A stretch of 64,000 nucleotides of DNA from Allosediminivita pacifica (GCF_003054175.1 NZ_QBKN01000021.1:1-64000), one strand, 5' to 3'. Counted from the stretch's first letter, positions 26,840 to 37,895 are shown. Notes: generated by a model from the letters alone, not told the origin. Made by a program: numbers and translations.

Positions 26840-27795
26840 GCCTCGATCGCCTCCTCCCGCAGCGCCGCCGCCTCGTCCTCATCGTAGAACAGGACCTTTT
26901 CGGGCAGCTCCAGCTGCTGGAACCCCTCGGGCCACTGGTCCCTGGGCAGCGCAGCCGGGATCGACCAGTTGCCCGTGGCGATCATCGACTGGAACTCCTC
27001 GCCCAGGATGAAGTCCATGAACCGGTCCGCCAGCTCCGGCTGGTCGGTCGAGGCCACCTTGGCCGCCAGCTCCACCATGAAATAATGCCCCTCGGGGAAG
27101 ATCGCCGCCTTCTTGGTCTCATCCCCCTCGGCGATGATGTGGTAGGCGGGCGAGGTGGTGTAGCTCATCACCATGTCGGCCTCGCCGTCGGTGAACAGCC
27201 CGTAGCTCTCGGACCAGGCCTTGGTCACCGTCAGCACCTTCGGCGCGAGCTTGTCCCAGGCCGCCTCGGCCCCATCGCCGTAGATCGCCTGCACCCAAAG
27301 CACCATCGCCAGCCCCGAGATCGAGCTGCGCGGGTCCTGGATCACCAGCCGCAGGTCGTCCGGCGCCTCCAGCAGCGCGTCGAAGCTCTCGGGCGGGGTC
27401 TCCAGCCGCGTCTCGTCGTAGACAAAGGCCGTGTGCCCGTAGTTGAACGGCAGAAAGACCTCGTCCTCCCACGCGATCGGCAGCGTCAGCGCCGACAGGT
27501 CCACACCGTGCGGCGCGAACAGCCCGCTCTCGCGCGCCCGCTTTGTCACGTCGGTGTTCAGCCCGATCACCGCATCGGCCTCGGTCCGCTCGCCCTCCAG
27601 CAGGATCCGCGGCAGCAGGTCGCCCGGCTTGAACTGCAGATCGCAGCCGCAGTCGGCCTCGAACAGCTCCTCGATCTTCGGGCCGGGGCCCCATTCGGAC
27701 ACGAAGTAGTCCGGGGCATAGACGGTCAGGACAGGGGTCTGGGCCATCGCGCTGGTGGCCGTCAGAAGTCCCGCTGCAAATGTGAGGTTGCGCAT
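26815..27795 (-). CDS. thiB: Thiamine ABC transporter substrate-binding protein
   Basis: A 326-residue periplasmic binding protein. The signal peptide [19 protein letters not shown] is cleaved after Ala-Met-Ala, and the mature protein starts [19 protein letters not shown], a ThiB/FbpA-like type 2 fold that captures thiamine. ATG 27795 is chosen because GGAG lies six bases upstream and the signal peptide starts here; longer in-frame starts would run into the riboswitch leader. First gene of thiBPQ. Confidence 0.93.
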   Translation of the reverse strand: MRNLTFAAGLLTATSAMAQTPVLTVYAPDYFVSEWGPGPKIEELFEADCGCDLQFKPGDLLPRILLEGERTEADAVIGLNTDVTKRARESGLFAPHGVDLSALTLPIAWEDEVFLPFNYGHTAFVYDETRLETPPESFDALLEAPDDLRLVIQDPRSSISGLAMVLWVQAIYGDGAEAAWDKLAPKVLTVTKAWSESYGLFTDGEADMVMSYTTSPAYHIIAEGDETKKAAIFPEGHYFMVELAAKVASTDQPELADRFMDFILGEEFQSMIATGNWSIPAALPRDQWPEGFQQLELPEKVLFYDEDEAAALREEAIEAWRQGLSR

Positions 27796-27857
27796 CTCGC
27801 ACTCCATATCTGCGGCGAGGGGCAGGATCAGGAGCCACGTTTGCATCACGCGTCCGC

Positions 27858-27958
27858 ACCTTCCCTCCGCCGGTGTTAACCGGTTCAGGTTCAACGGGTT
27901 CGCTGATCGCATCTCAGCCTGCCGCCCATGTCGGGCGGTGCGGCACCCCGAGGTGGCG
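27858..27958 (-). promoter_or_regulatory. TPP riboswitch (THI element) controlling thiBPQ
   Basis: On the minus strand the leader contains the conserved THI-box pieces in order: CTCGGGGTGCC, then GGCTGAGATG, then ACCCGTTGAACCTGA, then CGGTTAACACCGGCG and AGGGAA. This is the thiamine-pyrophosphate-sensing aptamer. It ends about 60 bases before thiB, so it probably hides the ribosome-binding site or ends transcription early when TPP is plentiful. Confidence 0.95.
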
Positions 27959-28051
27959 CCGACGCTAGGGGCCACGCCCCGGCGTTTCAAGCGAATTCGC
28001 TTGAGCGGTGCGCCCCCCTGCCCTAACAGGGCGCGCAAAGGAGCCAAGCCC

Positions 28052-29164
28052 ATGAGCCTCAACAGTTTCGGCCACCTCTTCCGCGTCACCACCTGGGGGG
28101 AAAGCCACGGTCCCGCGCTCGGCGCGACCGTCGACGGCTGCCCGCCGAACGTGCCCGTGGACGAGGAGGCGCTGCAGCTCTGGCTCGACCGGCGCAAGCC
28201 GGGGCAGAACAAATACACCACCCAGCGGCGCGAAGCCGACGCGGTGCGCATCCTGTCTGGTGTCTTCGAGGGGCGCACCACCGGCACGCCGGTGCAGCTC
28301 ATGATCGAGAACACCGACCAGCGCTCCAAGGACTACTCGGAAATCGCCGAGAAATTCCGCCCCGGCCACGCCGACATCACCTACTGGCAGAAGTACGGCA
28401 TCCGCGACTATCGGGGCGGCGGCCGCTCCTCGGCGCGCGAAACCGCGGCGCGGGTGGCCGCGGGCGGTCTTGCCCGCGCGGCGCTGTCACAGCTTGCGCC
28501 GGGCCTCGCCGTACAGGGCAGCATGGTGCAGATGGGCCCCCGCGCGATCGACCGCGACAACTTCGATTCCGACCAGATCGGCCAGAACCCCTTCTGGTGT
28601 CCCGATGCCACGGCGGCGGCGGACTGGGCGGATTACCTCGACCAGCTGCGCAAGTCCGGGGACAGCGTCGGCGCGGTGATCGAGGTGCGCGCCTCGGGCG
28701 TGCCCGCAGGCCTCGGCGCGCCGATCTACGGCAAGCTCGACACCGATCTGGCCGCGGCGATGATGTCGATCAACGCGGTCAAGGGCGTCGAGATCGGCGA
28801 AGGCATGGCCGCCGCCGCGCTGCGTGGCTCCGAGAACGCGGACGAGATCACGATGGGCCCGGACGGGCACCCCGAATACAGCTCCAACCACGCGGGCGGC
28901 ATTCTCGGCGGGATCTCGACGGGGCAGGAAATCGTCCTGCGCTTCGCGGTCAAGCCGACCTCCTCGATCCTGACCTCGCGCCGCACGATCACCAAGGCGG
29001 GCGAAGAGACCGAGATCGTCACCAAGGGCCGTCACGACCCCTGCGTCGGCATCCGGGCGGTTCCGGTGGGCGAGGCGATGATGGCCTGCGTCCTGCTCGA
29101 TCACCTGCTGCTGCACCGCGGCCAGGTGGGCGACACCGGCGGTCGGATCGGCCCCGCCGACTGA
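28052..29164 (+). CDS. aroC: Chorismate synthase
   Basis: A 370-residue chorismate synthase that makes chorismate from EPSP with reduced FMN, the last step of the shikimate pathway. Signature regions are intact: [18 protein letters not shown] at the N-terminus, the central [20 protein letters not shown] and the C-terminal [17 protein letters not shown]. Start ATG 28052 with AAAGGAG upstream. It is divergent from thiB, with the TPP riboswitch of that operon ending about 90 bases before aroC. About 250 bases with no recognised gene follow. Confidence 0.96.
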   Translation: MSLNSFGHLFRVTTWGESHGPALGATVDGCPPNVPVDEEALQLWLDRRKPGQNKYTTQRREADAVRILSGVFEGRTTGTPVQLMIENTDQRSKDYSEIAEKFRPGHADITYWQKYGIRDYRGGGRSSARETAARVAAGGLARAALSQLAPGLAVQGSMVQMGPRAIDRDNFDSDQIGQNPFWCPDATAAADWADYLDQLRKSGDSVGAVIEVRASGVPAGLGAPIYGKLDTDLAAAMMSINAVKGVEIGEGMAAAALRGSENADEITMGPDGHPEYSSNHAGGILGGISTGQEIVLRFAVKPTSSILTSRRTITKAGEETEIVTKGRHDPCVGIRAVPVGEAMMACVLLDHLLLHRGQVGDTGGRIGPAD

Positions 29165-29417
29165 GCGCGCACCCCCCTCCACGCCCGCCGCGGACAAACC
29201 GGAGGATGCGTCCGCAGCCCGGGCAAGGTGAACATTCCCCTCGGACAAGATCGTGGGGAAGCTTATTTCCCTCCGCTCTTGGCCAGGGAGGCGGTCGAGA
29301 CCGCATTTGCCAGGGCGTTCCGCCCGCTCACCAGCGTAGCTCGATCCCGCCATTTGTTTCCGCAGCTGCTCTGCCCGCGTCACGGCTCGCTCCCGTAGCT
29401 GGAAGCCGGGCCATGCC

Positions 29418-31376
29418 TCAGAACTCCGTCCAGATCCCCGCCTGGTTGCCGCCGGCTGCTTGGGCCGGCGCGCTGCGCTTGGCCGGGGCCGGGGCCGGGG
29501 AAGAGGGCTCCGGCGGCTCGAAGCTGGCCAGATCCGCCTTGACCGGCCGCGCTGCGACTTCATCCACGATCGAGGGATCGTAGCCCGACGACGGCATTGG
29601 ATCGTTGGCAGGTGCCGCAGTCACGTCCGAGGACCCCGCGTGCCCTACCCCCTCGAACTGTGCCAGCAGTTCAGCCAAGCGTTCGGCCTCGGCACTGAGC
29701 TGGCTGCTCGAGGTGCTGGTCTCGCTCACCATGGCCGCGTTCTGCTGGGTCACCTTGTCGAGTTCGGCAACCCCCACATTGATTTCCTTGATGCCCGCCG
29801 CCTGTTCCTTGGCCGAGCTGGCGATGTTCGCCACGAGGTCCGACACCTCGGTCACGCTCTGGACGATCTGGGTCAGCGTGGCGCCGGTCTCGGAGACCAG
29901 CATTTCGCCATCCTTCACCTGCTGCGAACTGTTGGAAACCAGCGTCTTGATCTCGCGCGCGGATTCCGAGGCACGTTGCGCCAGCGAGCGAACCTCCGAG
30001 GCGACCACCGAGAAGCCCTTGCCGCTTTCGCCGGCGCGCGCCGCCTCGACACCCGCGTTGAGCGCCAGGAGGTTGGTCTGGAAGGCGATGTCGTCGATTA
30101 CCGAGATGATCTGGGTGATCTGCTCCGAGCTCTGCGCTATGGAGCCCATGGCCGCCAGAGCCCGCTCCATGACCTTGCCGCCCTCCTCGGCCTTGCGACG
30201 TCCCTCGACGACGCGCCGGTCGGCGTGGTCGGCGCGTTCCGCGGCCGAATGCACACTGGAGGACAGTTCCTCCAGCGCCGCGGCGGATTCCTCGAGCGTC
30301 GCGGCCTGAACCTCGGCCCTTCGGGACATGTCGTCGGACATCGACGACAGATCCTTGGAGCTGCGTTCCACGATTCCCGCGCTGTCGCGCATGGTGGCGA
30401 CGAGTTCGCCGAGATCCTCGGCCAGCTTGTTGTAGTCCTCGCAGAGCCGGATGTAGGTCGCGCCCATGTCCTGCCATTTGCCGGTGTCGATCCGCCGGTT
30501 CAGCTTGCCCTGCGAGAGCACCTGCATCGCTTCGCCCAACTCGTCGAAGAGCTTCGACCGGCGCTCGTTCATGTGGCGCTCGGTTTCCGCCGCCTCGTCG
30601 GCAGCGCGCAGTTTGCCGCGCAGCGCGTCGAGGTTGGTTGCGATGTCGCCGATCTCGTCCTTGCGGTGCGTGCCCTTGATCTGCGTGTCGTAATCGCTGT
30701 CGGCGATCCGCTCGACCGCGCTGGCCGCCTCGCGCACCGGGCTCGACAGCAGCTTGCCGAAAACCAGCGCCATGATCAGGGCCACGGTGACCACGATCCC
30801 GTTGGCGACGAGCAGCATGACGGGGCCCTGCCTGGCGGTCGCCTCGGCCTGTTCCGCGATGGCATCGACCTCGGCGAGCATGTCGTCCTGGAAGGCGTTC
30901 ACGCCTTCGCGCAATTCCGCCATGAGCGGGACAATCTGGTTGTAGGCAAAGACCTTGCGCTCGAAAAGGGGCAGCGTGGCAAGCTGATCGGTGCGGGCCT
31001 GAAGCTCCTCGACCAGCGGCAGGAAGCCCAGAAGCGCCTCGGCCAGTTGCGGCTTGCTCGAATCGGCCTCGCGCGTGTCACTGAAGACGTCAGGTGCGCT
31101 GGACAGGTCGCGGTAGTTTTCCTCCAGGTTCCCGCGCAGCCCCTCGATCCTCTCGTCGTCACCCAGCACGAAACCGTAGAGATCGCCGATCCCCTGCTCC
31201 ACGTCCTCCTTGATGAAGTTCAGAAGGTCGTTCTGCTCAAAGGCGTCGTGGGTCCGGCTGAGACTGTGGCTCAACGAGCTGGTGACCGTCCAGGCAATCG
31301 CCGACACCACGAGCAGGGTCGCGATGAAGGCCGAAGCCAGGAAAAGGATCTGAGTTCGAATCGAAAACCTGCTCAT
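29418..31376 (-). CDS. Methyl-accepting chemotaxis protein
   Basis: A 652-residue transmembrane chemoreceptor. Order: TM1 (about 10-32), a helical periplasmic sensor of about 150 residues, TM2 (around [18 protein letters not shown]), a HAMP domain with [16 protein letters not shown], then a long signalling domain with the hairpin tip ([20 protein letters not shown]). The C-terminus ends WTEF, which fits the tethering motif (xWxxF) used to bind CheR/CheB. No che or flagellar genes are in the window, so it is an orphan receptor. Ligand unknown. It sits next to a DMT transporter gene upstream. Confidence 0.93.
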   Translation of the reverse strand: MSRFSIRTQILFLASAFIATLLVVSAIAWTVTSSLSHSLSRTHDAFEQNDLLNFIKEDVEQGIGDLYGFVLGDDERIEGLRGNLEENYRDLSSAPDVFSDTREADSSKPQLAEALLGFLPLVEELQARTDQLATLPLFERKVFAYNQIVPLMAELREGVNAFQDDMLAEVDAIAEQAEATARQGPVMLLVANGIVVTVALIMALVFGKLLSSPVREAASAVERIADSDYDTQIKGTHRKDEIGDIATNLDALRGKLRAADEAAETERHMNERRSKLFDELGEAMQVLSQGKLNRRIDTGKWQDMGATYIRLCEDYNKLAEDLGELVATMRDSAGIVERSSKDLSSMSDDMSRRAEVQAATLEESAAALEELSSSVHSAAERADHADRRVVEGRRKAEEGGKVMERALAAMGSIAQSSEQITQIISVIDDIAFQTNLLALNAGVEAARAGESGKGFSVVASEVRSLAQRASESAREIKTLVSNSSQQVKDGEMLVSETGATLTQIVQSVTEVSDLVANIASSAKEQAAGIKEINVGVAELDKVTQQNAAMVSETSTSSSQLSAEAERLAELLAQFEGVGHAGSSDVTAAPANDPMPSSGYDPSIVDEVAARPVKADLASFEPPEPSSPAPAPAKRSAPAQAAGGNQAGIWTEF

Positions 31377-31482
31377 GTCGGTCCGTCCAATTGCCTTGCG
31401 CAGCGCGCGTCAGGCGCAATGGATACGGACAAGGCGTTAATGTCGCCTTGTCGCGAACAGCGTTTTCCGACTGGCAGAACTG

Positions 31483-32352
31483 CTACTTCCGGTCGAAACG
31501 GGCCAGTTGCACGGCGAGGATGCCGCCCGCGATCACGGCCACGCCCAGGATATCGCGCGCGCCCAGCGCCTCGCCCAGAACCAGCGCGGCGATGGCCACG
31601 CCCAGGAAGGGATTGAGGAAATGGAAGGTCGCCGCGCGCACAGCGCCGATGCGGTTGACCAGCCAGAACCAGGCGACGGTCGCCAGAAGCCCCGGCACCA
31701 GCGTGGTGTAGAGGAAGGCCAGCACCAATTCACCCGACCAGTCGATCACGAAACGCTCGAAGCCCAGCGACACCGGCAGCAGCACCGCGCTGCCCACCAG
31801 CATCTGCAGGCCCACCACCATCAGGAACTTTCCGCCCGAGATCGCGCCCCGCACCGAGAGCGTCGCCGCGGTCAGCGCCAGCACGCCGCCCATGCAGAGC
31901 GCGATGCCCGGCCCCATCCCGGCGCCGCCAAGCCGGGCGCCCATGATGATCGCGACGCCGGCAAAGCCCGCCACGAGCCCCGCGAGGCCCAGCGGGCGGA
32001 TCTTCTCGCCCAGCATCAGCCAGCTTGCCAGGGCCACCATCAAGGGCATGGTTGAGGCGATGATCGCCGCGAGCGAGGCCTCGATCGTCTGCATCGCGAC
32101 GAAATTGAGCCCAAGGTAAAGCGCGTTCTGACAGACCCCGAAGATCACGGTGGCGCGCCATTGCGCCCGCGTCAGCCGCCAGCTCTGGCCCATGAGCCGC
32201 GCCAGTGCCACCGCGATCAGCCCTGAAAGCAGGAACCGCAGGCCGAGTGCCAGCAACGGCGGAGCGGCCGCCACGATGATACGGGCCGAGGTGAAGGCCG
32301 AGGACCACATCGCCGCAAAGGCCAGTCCCATGAACAGAGCGCGCAGATCCAT
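31483..32352 (-). CDS. EamA-family (DMT) transporter
   Basis: A 289-residue membrane protein with ten predicted helices arranged as two EamA repeats (first repeat ending with SWLMLGEKIRPLGLAG, second with VLGEALGARDILGVAVIAGG). Members export or import amino acids, nucleotides or other metabolites; the substrate is unknown. It is divergent from the YbjN-like gene. Confidence 0.88.
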   Translation of the reverse strand: MDLRALFMGLAFAAMWSSAFTSARIIVAAAPPLLALGLRFLLSGLIAVALARLMGQSWRLTRAQWRATVIFGVCQNALYLGLNFVAMQTIEASLAAIIASTMPLMVALASWLMLGEKIRPLGLAGLVAGFAGVAIIMGARLGGAGMGPGIALCMGGVLALTAATLSVRGAISGGKFLMVVGLQMLVGSAVLLPVSLGFERFVIDWSGELVLAFLYTTLVPGLLATVAWFWLVNRIGAVRAATFHFLNPFLGVAIAALVLGEALGARDILGVAVIAGGILAVQLARFDRK

Positions 32353-32488
32353 GCCGTCTGTCTACGTGTGCGGGAGCGGAGCGGAAAGGGCAGATCCCCG
32401 CCCAGCCTCGCGCGCCGCGAGACAGCCGGATTGCCCCCTCGAACCACGCTCGCTATAGGCCCGCGACGACATTTTTTCCGGAGATATC

Positions 32489-32950
32489 ATGCGCCTGCTA
32501 CCCCTTGCCCTCGCCGCCACCCTCGCGCCGCTCGCCGTTTCGGCCCAATCTCTCGTCGACGCCGGCGACCCCGACCGCCTGGTCGAGCTTCTGCACGAGG
32601 GGGGCTACGTGGCCGAGCGCACCATCGACGGCGTGGGCGATCCGATGATCGACGTGACGCTGCCCGGTACCAGCTTCGAGGTCTATTTCTACGACTGCAC
32701 CGACGGGAGCGATTGTCTGACCCTGCAGTTCAGCTCTGGCTACGACCTGCCCGACGGCATGTCGCTGGAGCGCGTCAACGAGTGGAACCGCGACAAGCGC
32801 TACGCCACGGTCCACCTCGACGAAGAGGACGACCCCTTCCTGCAGATGGACCTCAACATCGACTACGGCGTGACCGAGGAGAACTTCAGCGACAACGTCA
32901 CCCTCTACGTCCGTCTGCTCGAGGACTTCGAGGACGAGATCGACTGGTAA
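32489..32950 (+). CDS. Exported YbjN domain protein
   Basis: A 153-residue protein with a Sec signal peptide (RLLPLALAATLAPLAVSAQ) followed by a YbjN-like fold, recognisable by the LVELLHEGGY helix, the FYDCTDGSDCLTLQFSSGY stretch and ERVNEWNRDKRYATVHLD. Cytoplasmic YbjN proteins bind T3SS-type effectors or act as chaperones; an exported version is different and its role is unknown. Two close Cys residues could form a disulfide in the periplasm. A bidirectional terminator separates it from ccrM. Confidence 0.8.
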   Translation: MRLLPLALAATLAPLAVSAQSLVDAGDPDRLVELLHEGGYVAERTIDGVGDPMIDVTLPGTSFEVYFYDCTDGSDCLTLQFSSGYDLPDGMSLERVNEWNRDKRYATVHLDEEDDPFLQMDLNIDYGVTEENFSDNVTLYVRLLEDFEDEIDW

Positions 32951-32954
32951 GACC

Positions 32955-32984
32955 AAAAAAGCCCCGCCTGCACGCAGACGGGGC
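32955..32984. terminator. Bidirectional terminator between the YbjN-like gene and ccrM
   Basis: GCCCCGCCTGC-AC-GCAGACGGGGC forms a strong stem with one bulged base. On the minus strand it is followed by six T residues, so it ends ccrM transcription well. Confidence 0.82.
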
Positions 32985-33051
32985 CAGTCGGGTCCCGTCG
33001 GGAAAACCCCGGGACCTCGGCGGTAACCTGTTACCTGTTGTCAGAAAATTT

Positions 33052-34252
<1,201 letters not shown>

Positions 34253-34254
<2 letters not shown>

Positions 34255-34882
34255 AAGGACTTACAGAATTCTCTTGGCACAATATCTTGTGTACCGGAGC
34301 GAAGGACCGTCTATGGTGTGGGGTCACACCAAGATCTCGGAGGGCATTAATGTGACACCTCGTGGGATAGCCCATGTTGGTCTCCCAGCCGTATCCCGGG
34401 CACTCCTCCGCCAGCCGCGCCATGAGAGCGTCGCGGTGCGTCTTGGCGATGATCGAGGCCGCCGCGATGGAAAAGGACACGCCATCGCCGCCCACCACCG
34501 CCGTGCCCGAGCAGGGCATCGGATCGAACAGGTTGCGCCCGTCGATCAGCAGACGGTCGGGATCGCAGGGCAGCGCCTCGACCGCGCGGCGCATGGCCAG
34601 CAGGCTCGCCTGCAGGATGTTGATCCGGTCGATCTCCTCGACGCTGGCCATTCCGATGCCGATCTCCGCGCAGGCGCGCAGCTCCTCGGTCAGCACCACG
34701 CGCCGCTTCGCCGTCAGCTTCTTTGAGTCGTCCAGCCCCTCGGGCCAGCAGGCGGGGTCCAGTACCACCGCCGCCGCCACCACGGGGCCCGCCAGCGGGC
34801 CCCGCCCGACCTCGTCGACCCCGGCCACGCATTGCGCGCCCTCGGCCCAGAGGCCGCGTTCCAGATCCAGTCCGATTGCCAT
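34253..34882 (-). CDS. rnhB: Ribonuclease HII
   Basis: A 209-residue RNase HII that cuts the RNA strand of RNA/DNA hybrids and single ribonucleotides in DNA. The [20 protein letters not shown] catalytic region near the N-terminus holds the DE(x)GRG acidic motif, and further acidic residues follow in LLIDGRNL. Family length is normal. Its stop overlaps one of the GANTC sites before ccrM, so the two genes are adjacent but probably have separate promoters. Confidence 0.94.
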
Positions 34883-34932
34883 GACCCCCTCAAAGCGCAG
34901 CCGGCCATGGCACGCAAGAGGTCACATCGCGC

Positions 34933-36063
34933 TCAGGAGGGCACGAAGAACCGCGGCTTGAAAAGCTGCAGCGCGATGGCCCCCACGCCGGTCAGCGCAA
35001 GCAGCAGCAGCAGGATCCAGCCCAGCACCGGGATCAATCCCAGCAGCCCCACCGCCAGCGCACCCACTGCCGCCGACAGCGCCCGATCGGCCAGGTCATG
35101 GGGCTCGTGCCGCCCCGCCCGGCGCAACAGCCCCACGCCCAGCGCATAGGCGCCGACAAGATAGCCCGCGATGCCCGACAGCACCGAGATCAGAATCGCC
35201 GCCGGCAGCAGCAACAGCCCGATCAGCGTCAGCGACACGAGGATGCCGCCACCCACCAGCACCGACTGGGCCAGGAACCCGGCCAGCACCGCGCGGCCGG
35301 GCTGCGCCAGCACCGTCCTGCGCAGGCGTGCCATGGTCTCGGGCATCAGCGCCGCGGCGATCGCGCTCGCCACGGTCACAAGCAGCACGCCCATCAGGAA
35401 CGACCCCACCATGCCGCCAAGGCTGACCGGGGCGTAGTCGCCGAAATCGCCGAAATCGTCGTCCCAGTCGTCGGCCTCGCGCCGCTCGATCCGGTCCTCG
35501 GGCACGACCGTCTCGGGTACCACCAGTGTGCCCGGCTCCTCTTCGTAGAGGATCAGATTGCCCTGCACGCTCGCCGAGGGGCCGAAACTCACCTCGCGCG
35601 CGGTCAGAACCGCGTCGCCCCCGACCATGCCGTCCCAGTCCACGAACTCGCCCGCGATGACAGCCGTACCCGTAACGGGCGCCCCCAGGGCGATTTCCGA
35701 TCCGAAAAGCCGCAGGTCGCCGCCCACCTCGCCGGCGACGCTGACCTCCTGCCCCGCCAGCGTCGCATCGCCGGCGACCGCACCGCGCAGATCGACCGTC
35801 TGCCCCATCGCGTAGAGATCGCTGCCGATCCCGCCCTCCAGCGTGAGCCAGCGACCCGCCACGTGCGCGCTGCCGGTGACATCGCCGGTGACGCTCACCC
35901 GCTCCCCGGCAAGGAAAAGATCATCCCGCCCGGCCGCGTCCACCTCCTGCACCCGCGCGGCACGGTAGAGATCCGTGCCCACCGCGAACTCCGCAGTATC
36001 CCCCTCCTGGGCCTGCACCGCGCCTGCGGCGAGAACCAGGGCAACCCAAAGACCGCGCCACAT
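34933..36063 (-). CDS. Exported polymer-forming (bactofilin-like) membrane protein
   Basis: A 376-residue protein in three parts. A signal peptide (MWRGLWVALVLAAGAVQAQ) is followed by a long beta-helical segment of regular short repeats (for example GSDLYAMGQTVDLRGAVAGD), the pattern of polymer-forming/bactofilin-like domains. An acidic linker (DDWDDDFGDFGDY) leads to four to five C-terminal transmembrane helices. The layout matches a family of uncharacterised polymer-forming membrane proteins. It faces the periplasm and may build a surface or envelope scaffold; function unknown. Confidence 0.75.
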   Translation of the reverse strand: MWRGLWVALVLAAGAVQAQEGDTAEFAVGTDLYRAARVQEVDAAGRDDLFLAGERVSVTGDVTGSAHVAGRWLTLEGGIGSDLYAMGQTVDLRGAVAGDATLAGQEVSVAGEVGGDLRLFGSEIALGAPVTGTAVIAGEFVDWDGMVGGDAVLTAREVSFGPSASVQGNLILYEEEPGTLVVPETVVPEDRIERREADDWDDDFGDFGDYAPVSLGGMVGSFLMGVLLVTVASAIAAALMPETMARLRRTVLAQPGRAVLAGFLAQSVLVGGGILVSLTLIGLLLLPAAILISVLSGIAGYLVGAYALGVGLLRRAGRHEPHDLADRALSAAVGALAVGLLGLIPVLGWILLLLLALTGVGAIALQLFKPRFFVPS

Positions 36064-36131
36064 GGCGATTCCCCCTGTGCTCCGACGCGGCGGAGTGTAC
36101 AGCCACCGAGGCTCGCGCGAATTGCCCTATG

Positions 36132-36425
36132 TCAAATCGCCCAATAGGCGAGCGCGATCACCGCCTCTTCCGGCCCCAGCCCGCTGCGAAGCGCCAGCGC
36201 ATCCAGCGCCCGGCGCTCCTCGGGGGCGAGTTGCAGCAAGATCGGCCGGGCAGTCCCGCGCCCGCGCCCGGCAAGCTGATCGGGCGCCTCGCGCAGGGCG
36301 GCCACCACCGCCCCGCGCAGCAGAAAGGCCAGCGGCCGATGATCGGCACTGCGCGCGACCAGCCCGCGGCGCAGGTCCTCGGGCAGCCGGATCGTCAGGG
36401 CTTTGCGGGCATCTCGGCGGCTCAT
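36132..36425 (-). CDS. Small ribbon-helix-helix-like protein of unknown function
   Basis: A 97-residue basic protein beginning MSRRDARKALTIRLPEDLRR, similar to the beta-strand/helix start of ribbon-helix-helix DNA-binding proteins. A second half (ILLQLAPEERRALDALALRS) looks like a repeated helix-turn. The start at 36425 drops an upstream extension that lacks this pattern. It is not paired with an obvious toxin gene. DNA-binding is an inference. Confidence 0.55.
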   Translation of the reverse strand: MSRRDARKALTIRLPEDLRRGLVARSADHRPLAFLLRGAVVAALREAPDQLAGRGRGTARPILLQLAPEERRALDALALRSGLGPEEAVIALAYWAI

Positions 36426-36533
36426 GAGGCAGATCCCGGTCTTTTGCGGCCCCGGCGTCATGTCAGGACCCTGCCGGGCTTGCAACGGCGCCCCGGGGCC
36501 TTAGAAGCGCCGGACGCAACCGGAGGCCCCCTG

Positions 36534-36971
36534 ATGACCCATGACCTGATCTTCGTCTACGGCACGCTGCTGACCAGCGCCGAGCACGACATGGGCCACC
36601 GCCTGCGCGACGGCGCCTCGCTCGTCGGGCGCGGCTCGATCCCGGCGCGGCTCTACATCATCGACGATCCCGACATGCCCGGCCAGAACCGCTACCCCGG
36701 CGCCCTGCCCTCGCCGCTGCCCGCCGACCGCGTGCACGGCGAGCTCTACCGCATGCACAGTCCCGCCGACCTGCTGCCCGCCTTCGACGCCTACGAGGCC
36801 TGCTCCCCCGACTGGGACGAGCCGCACGAATTCATGCGCCGCACCGTCGAGGTTTCCCTCGAGGACGGCGCTCTCGTGACGGCCCTGTGCTACCTCTACA
36901 GCTGGGACGTCTCCACGGCCACGCACGTCGCCTCCGGTCGGTTCACCGACGTCGCGCCCCAGGTGCGCTGA
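36534..36971 (+). CDS. Gamma-glutamylcyclotransferase (AIG2-like) family protein
   Basis: A 145-residue protein with the GGCT/AIG2 beta-barrel fold: YGTLL substrate-loop motif at residues 9-13, RLYIIDDPDMPG, the YPGALPS turn, and the acidic residues around FDAYEACSPD where the catalytic Glu is expected. Members release 5-oxoproline from gamma-glutamyl amines or peptides. GGAGG precedes ATG 36534. Its gene is divergent from the small ribbon-helix-helix-like gene and is followed by hairpins before the glutaredoxin-MauE gene. Confidence 0.8.
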   Translation: MTHDLIFVYGTLLTSAEHDMGHRLRDGASLVGRGSIPARLYIIDDPDMPGQNRYPGALPSPLPADRVHGELYRMHSPADLLPAFDAYEACSPDWDEPHEFMRRTVEVSLEDGALVTALCYLYSWDVSTATHVASGRFTDVAPQVR

Positions 36972-36977
36972 AGGACG

Positions 36978-36996
36978 TCCCCGGGCCGTCCGGGGA
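36978..36996 (+). repeat. Hairpin after the gamma-glutamylcyclotransferase-like gene
   Basis: TCCCCGG-GCCGT-CCGGGGA forms a 7-base stem seven bases after the stop codon. There is no T run, so it may slow decay or only partly terminate. Confidence 0.4.
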
Positions 36997-36998
36997 AC

Positions 36999-37034
36999 CT
37001 TCCAGCGCTGGAAGCGTGTTCCCTCCCTGAACAC
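36999..37034. promoter_or_regulatory. Two dyads upstream of the glutaredoxin-MauE gene, possible operator
   Basis: CTTCCAGCGCTGGAAG (16 bases, perfect palindrome, 36999-37014) is followed at once by GTGTTC-N7-GAACAC (37016-37034). They lie 20 to 55 bases before ATG 37056. The palindromic symmetry fits a dimeric regulator; the regulator is unknown. Confidence 0.4.
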
Positions 37035-37055
37035 CGATCGTTCCGGAGGTCCGAC

Positions 37056-37814
37056 ATGCCGCTCGACGACACCAAGAAGACCGCCACTCTCTACAGGATG
37101 GTCATGCCCGACCATCTCTGCCCCTTCGGTCTCAAGACCAAGGCCCTGCTCGAACGCGAAGGCTACGAGGTCGACGACCACTGGCTCGAGACCAAGGACG
37201 AAAAGGACGGCTTCATGGAGAAGCACGGGGTGAAGACCACCCCGCAGGTCTGGATCGCCGACGACCGCATCGGCGGCTACGAAGAGGTGCGCGCCCATTT
37301 CGGCAAGCGGGTGAAGGGCGGCGACGAAACCACCTACCAGCCGGTGCTCGCGATCTTTGCCGTGGGCGCCCTGATGGCGCTGGCGGTCAGCTGGGCAGCC
37401 TTCGGAACGGTTTTCACGATCCGCACGATCGAATGGTTCCTCGCGATCTCGATGACGCTTCTCGGGCTGCAAAAACTGCAGGACGTCGAGAGCTTCTCGA
37501 CCATGTTCCTCAACTACGACCTGCTTGCGCAGCGCTGGGTCCGATACGGCAAAATCTACCCCTTCGCCGAGACGCTGGCCGGCGTGCTGATGATCGCGGG
37601 CGCGCTTGTCTGGATCTCGGCGCCGATCGCGCTCTTCATCGGCACGGTGGGCGCAATCTCGGTCTTCAAGGCCGTCTACATCGACAAGCGAGAGCTGAAA
37701 TGCGCCTGCGTCGGCGGCGGCAGCAACGTGCCGCTCGGCTTCATCTCGCTGACCGAGAACCTGATGATGATCCTCATGGGCCTCTGGATGCCGGCAAAGG
37801 CCCTGCTGATGTAG
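37056..37814 (+). CDS. Glutaredoxin-MauE (DoxX-like) fusion membrane protein
   Basis: A 252-residue two-domain protein. Residues 10-85 form a glutaredoxin-like domain with one Cys in the motif position (PDHLCPFGLKTKALL) and a TTPQVWIADDRIGGYEEV cis-Pro region. From about 95 onward come four transmembrane helices of the MauE/DoxX-like type, with a conserved CACVGG motif in the last loop (ELKCACVGGGSNVPLG) before the final helix (LTENLMMILMGLW). MauE proteins take part in disulfide or thiol transfer across the membrane, for example in methylamine dehydrogenase maturation. GGAGG lies before ATG. It heads a plus-strand run with a cupredoxin and a DUF411 protein. Confidence 0.85.
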   Translation: MPLDDTKKTATLYRMVMPDHLCPFGLKTKALLEREGYEVDDHWLETKDEKDGFMEKHGVKTTPQVWIADDRIGGYEEVRAHFGKRVKGGDETTYQPVLAIFAVGALMALAVSWAAFGTVFTIRTIEWFLAISMTLLGLQKLQDVESFSTMFLNYDLLAQRWVRYGKIYPFAETLAGVLMIAGALVWISAPIALFIGTVGAISVFKAVYIDKRELKCACVGGGSNVPLGFISLTENLMMILMGLWMPAKALLM

Positions 37815-37895
37815 GCGGTTCGGCACCGAAACGTGACTTCGCCGCCCGTCGCAACACTTGCAGAGGGGCGCTCGGGCCGCATAGCGTCCGGCGCC

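Noticed and set aside
29460-31616. 718-codon open frame opposite the chemoreceptor
   Set aside because: Antisense shadow; the opposite strand encodes a complete methyl-accepting protein.
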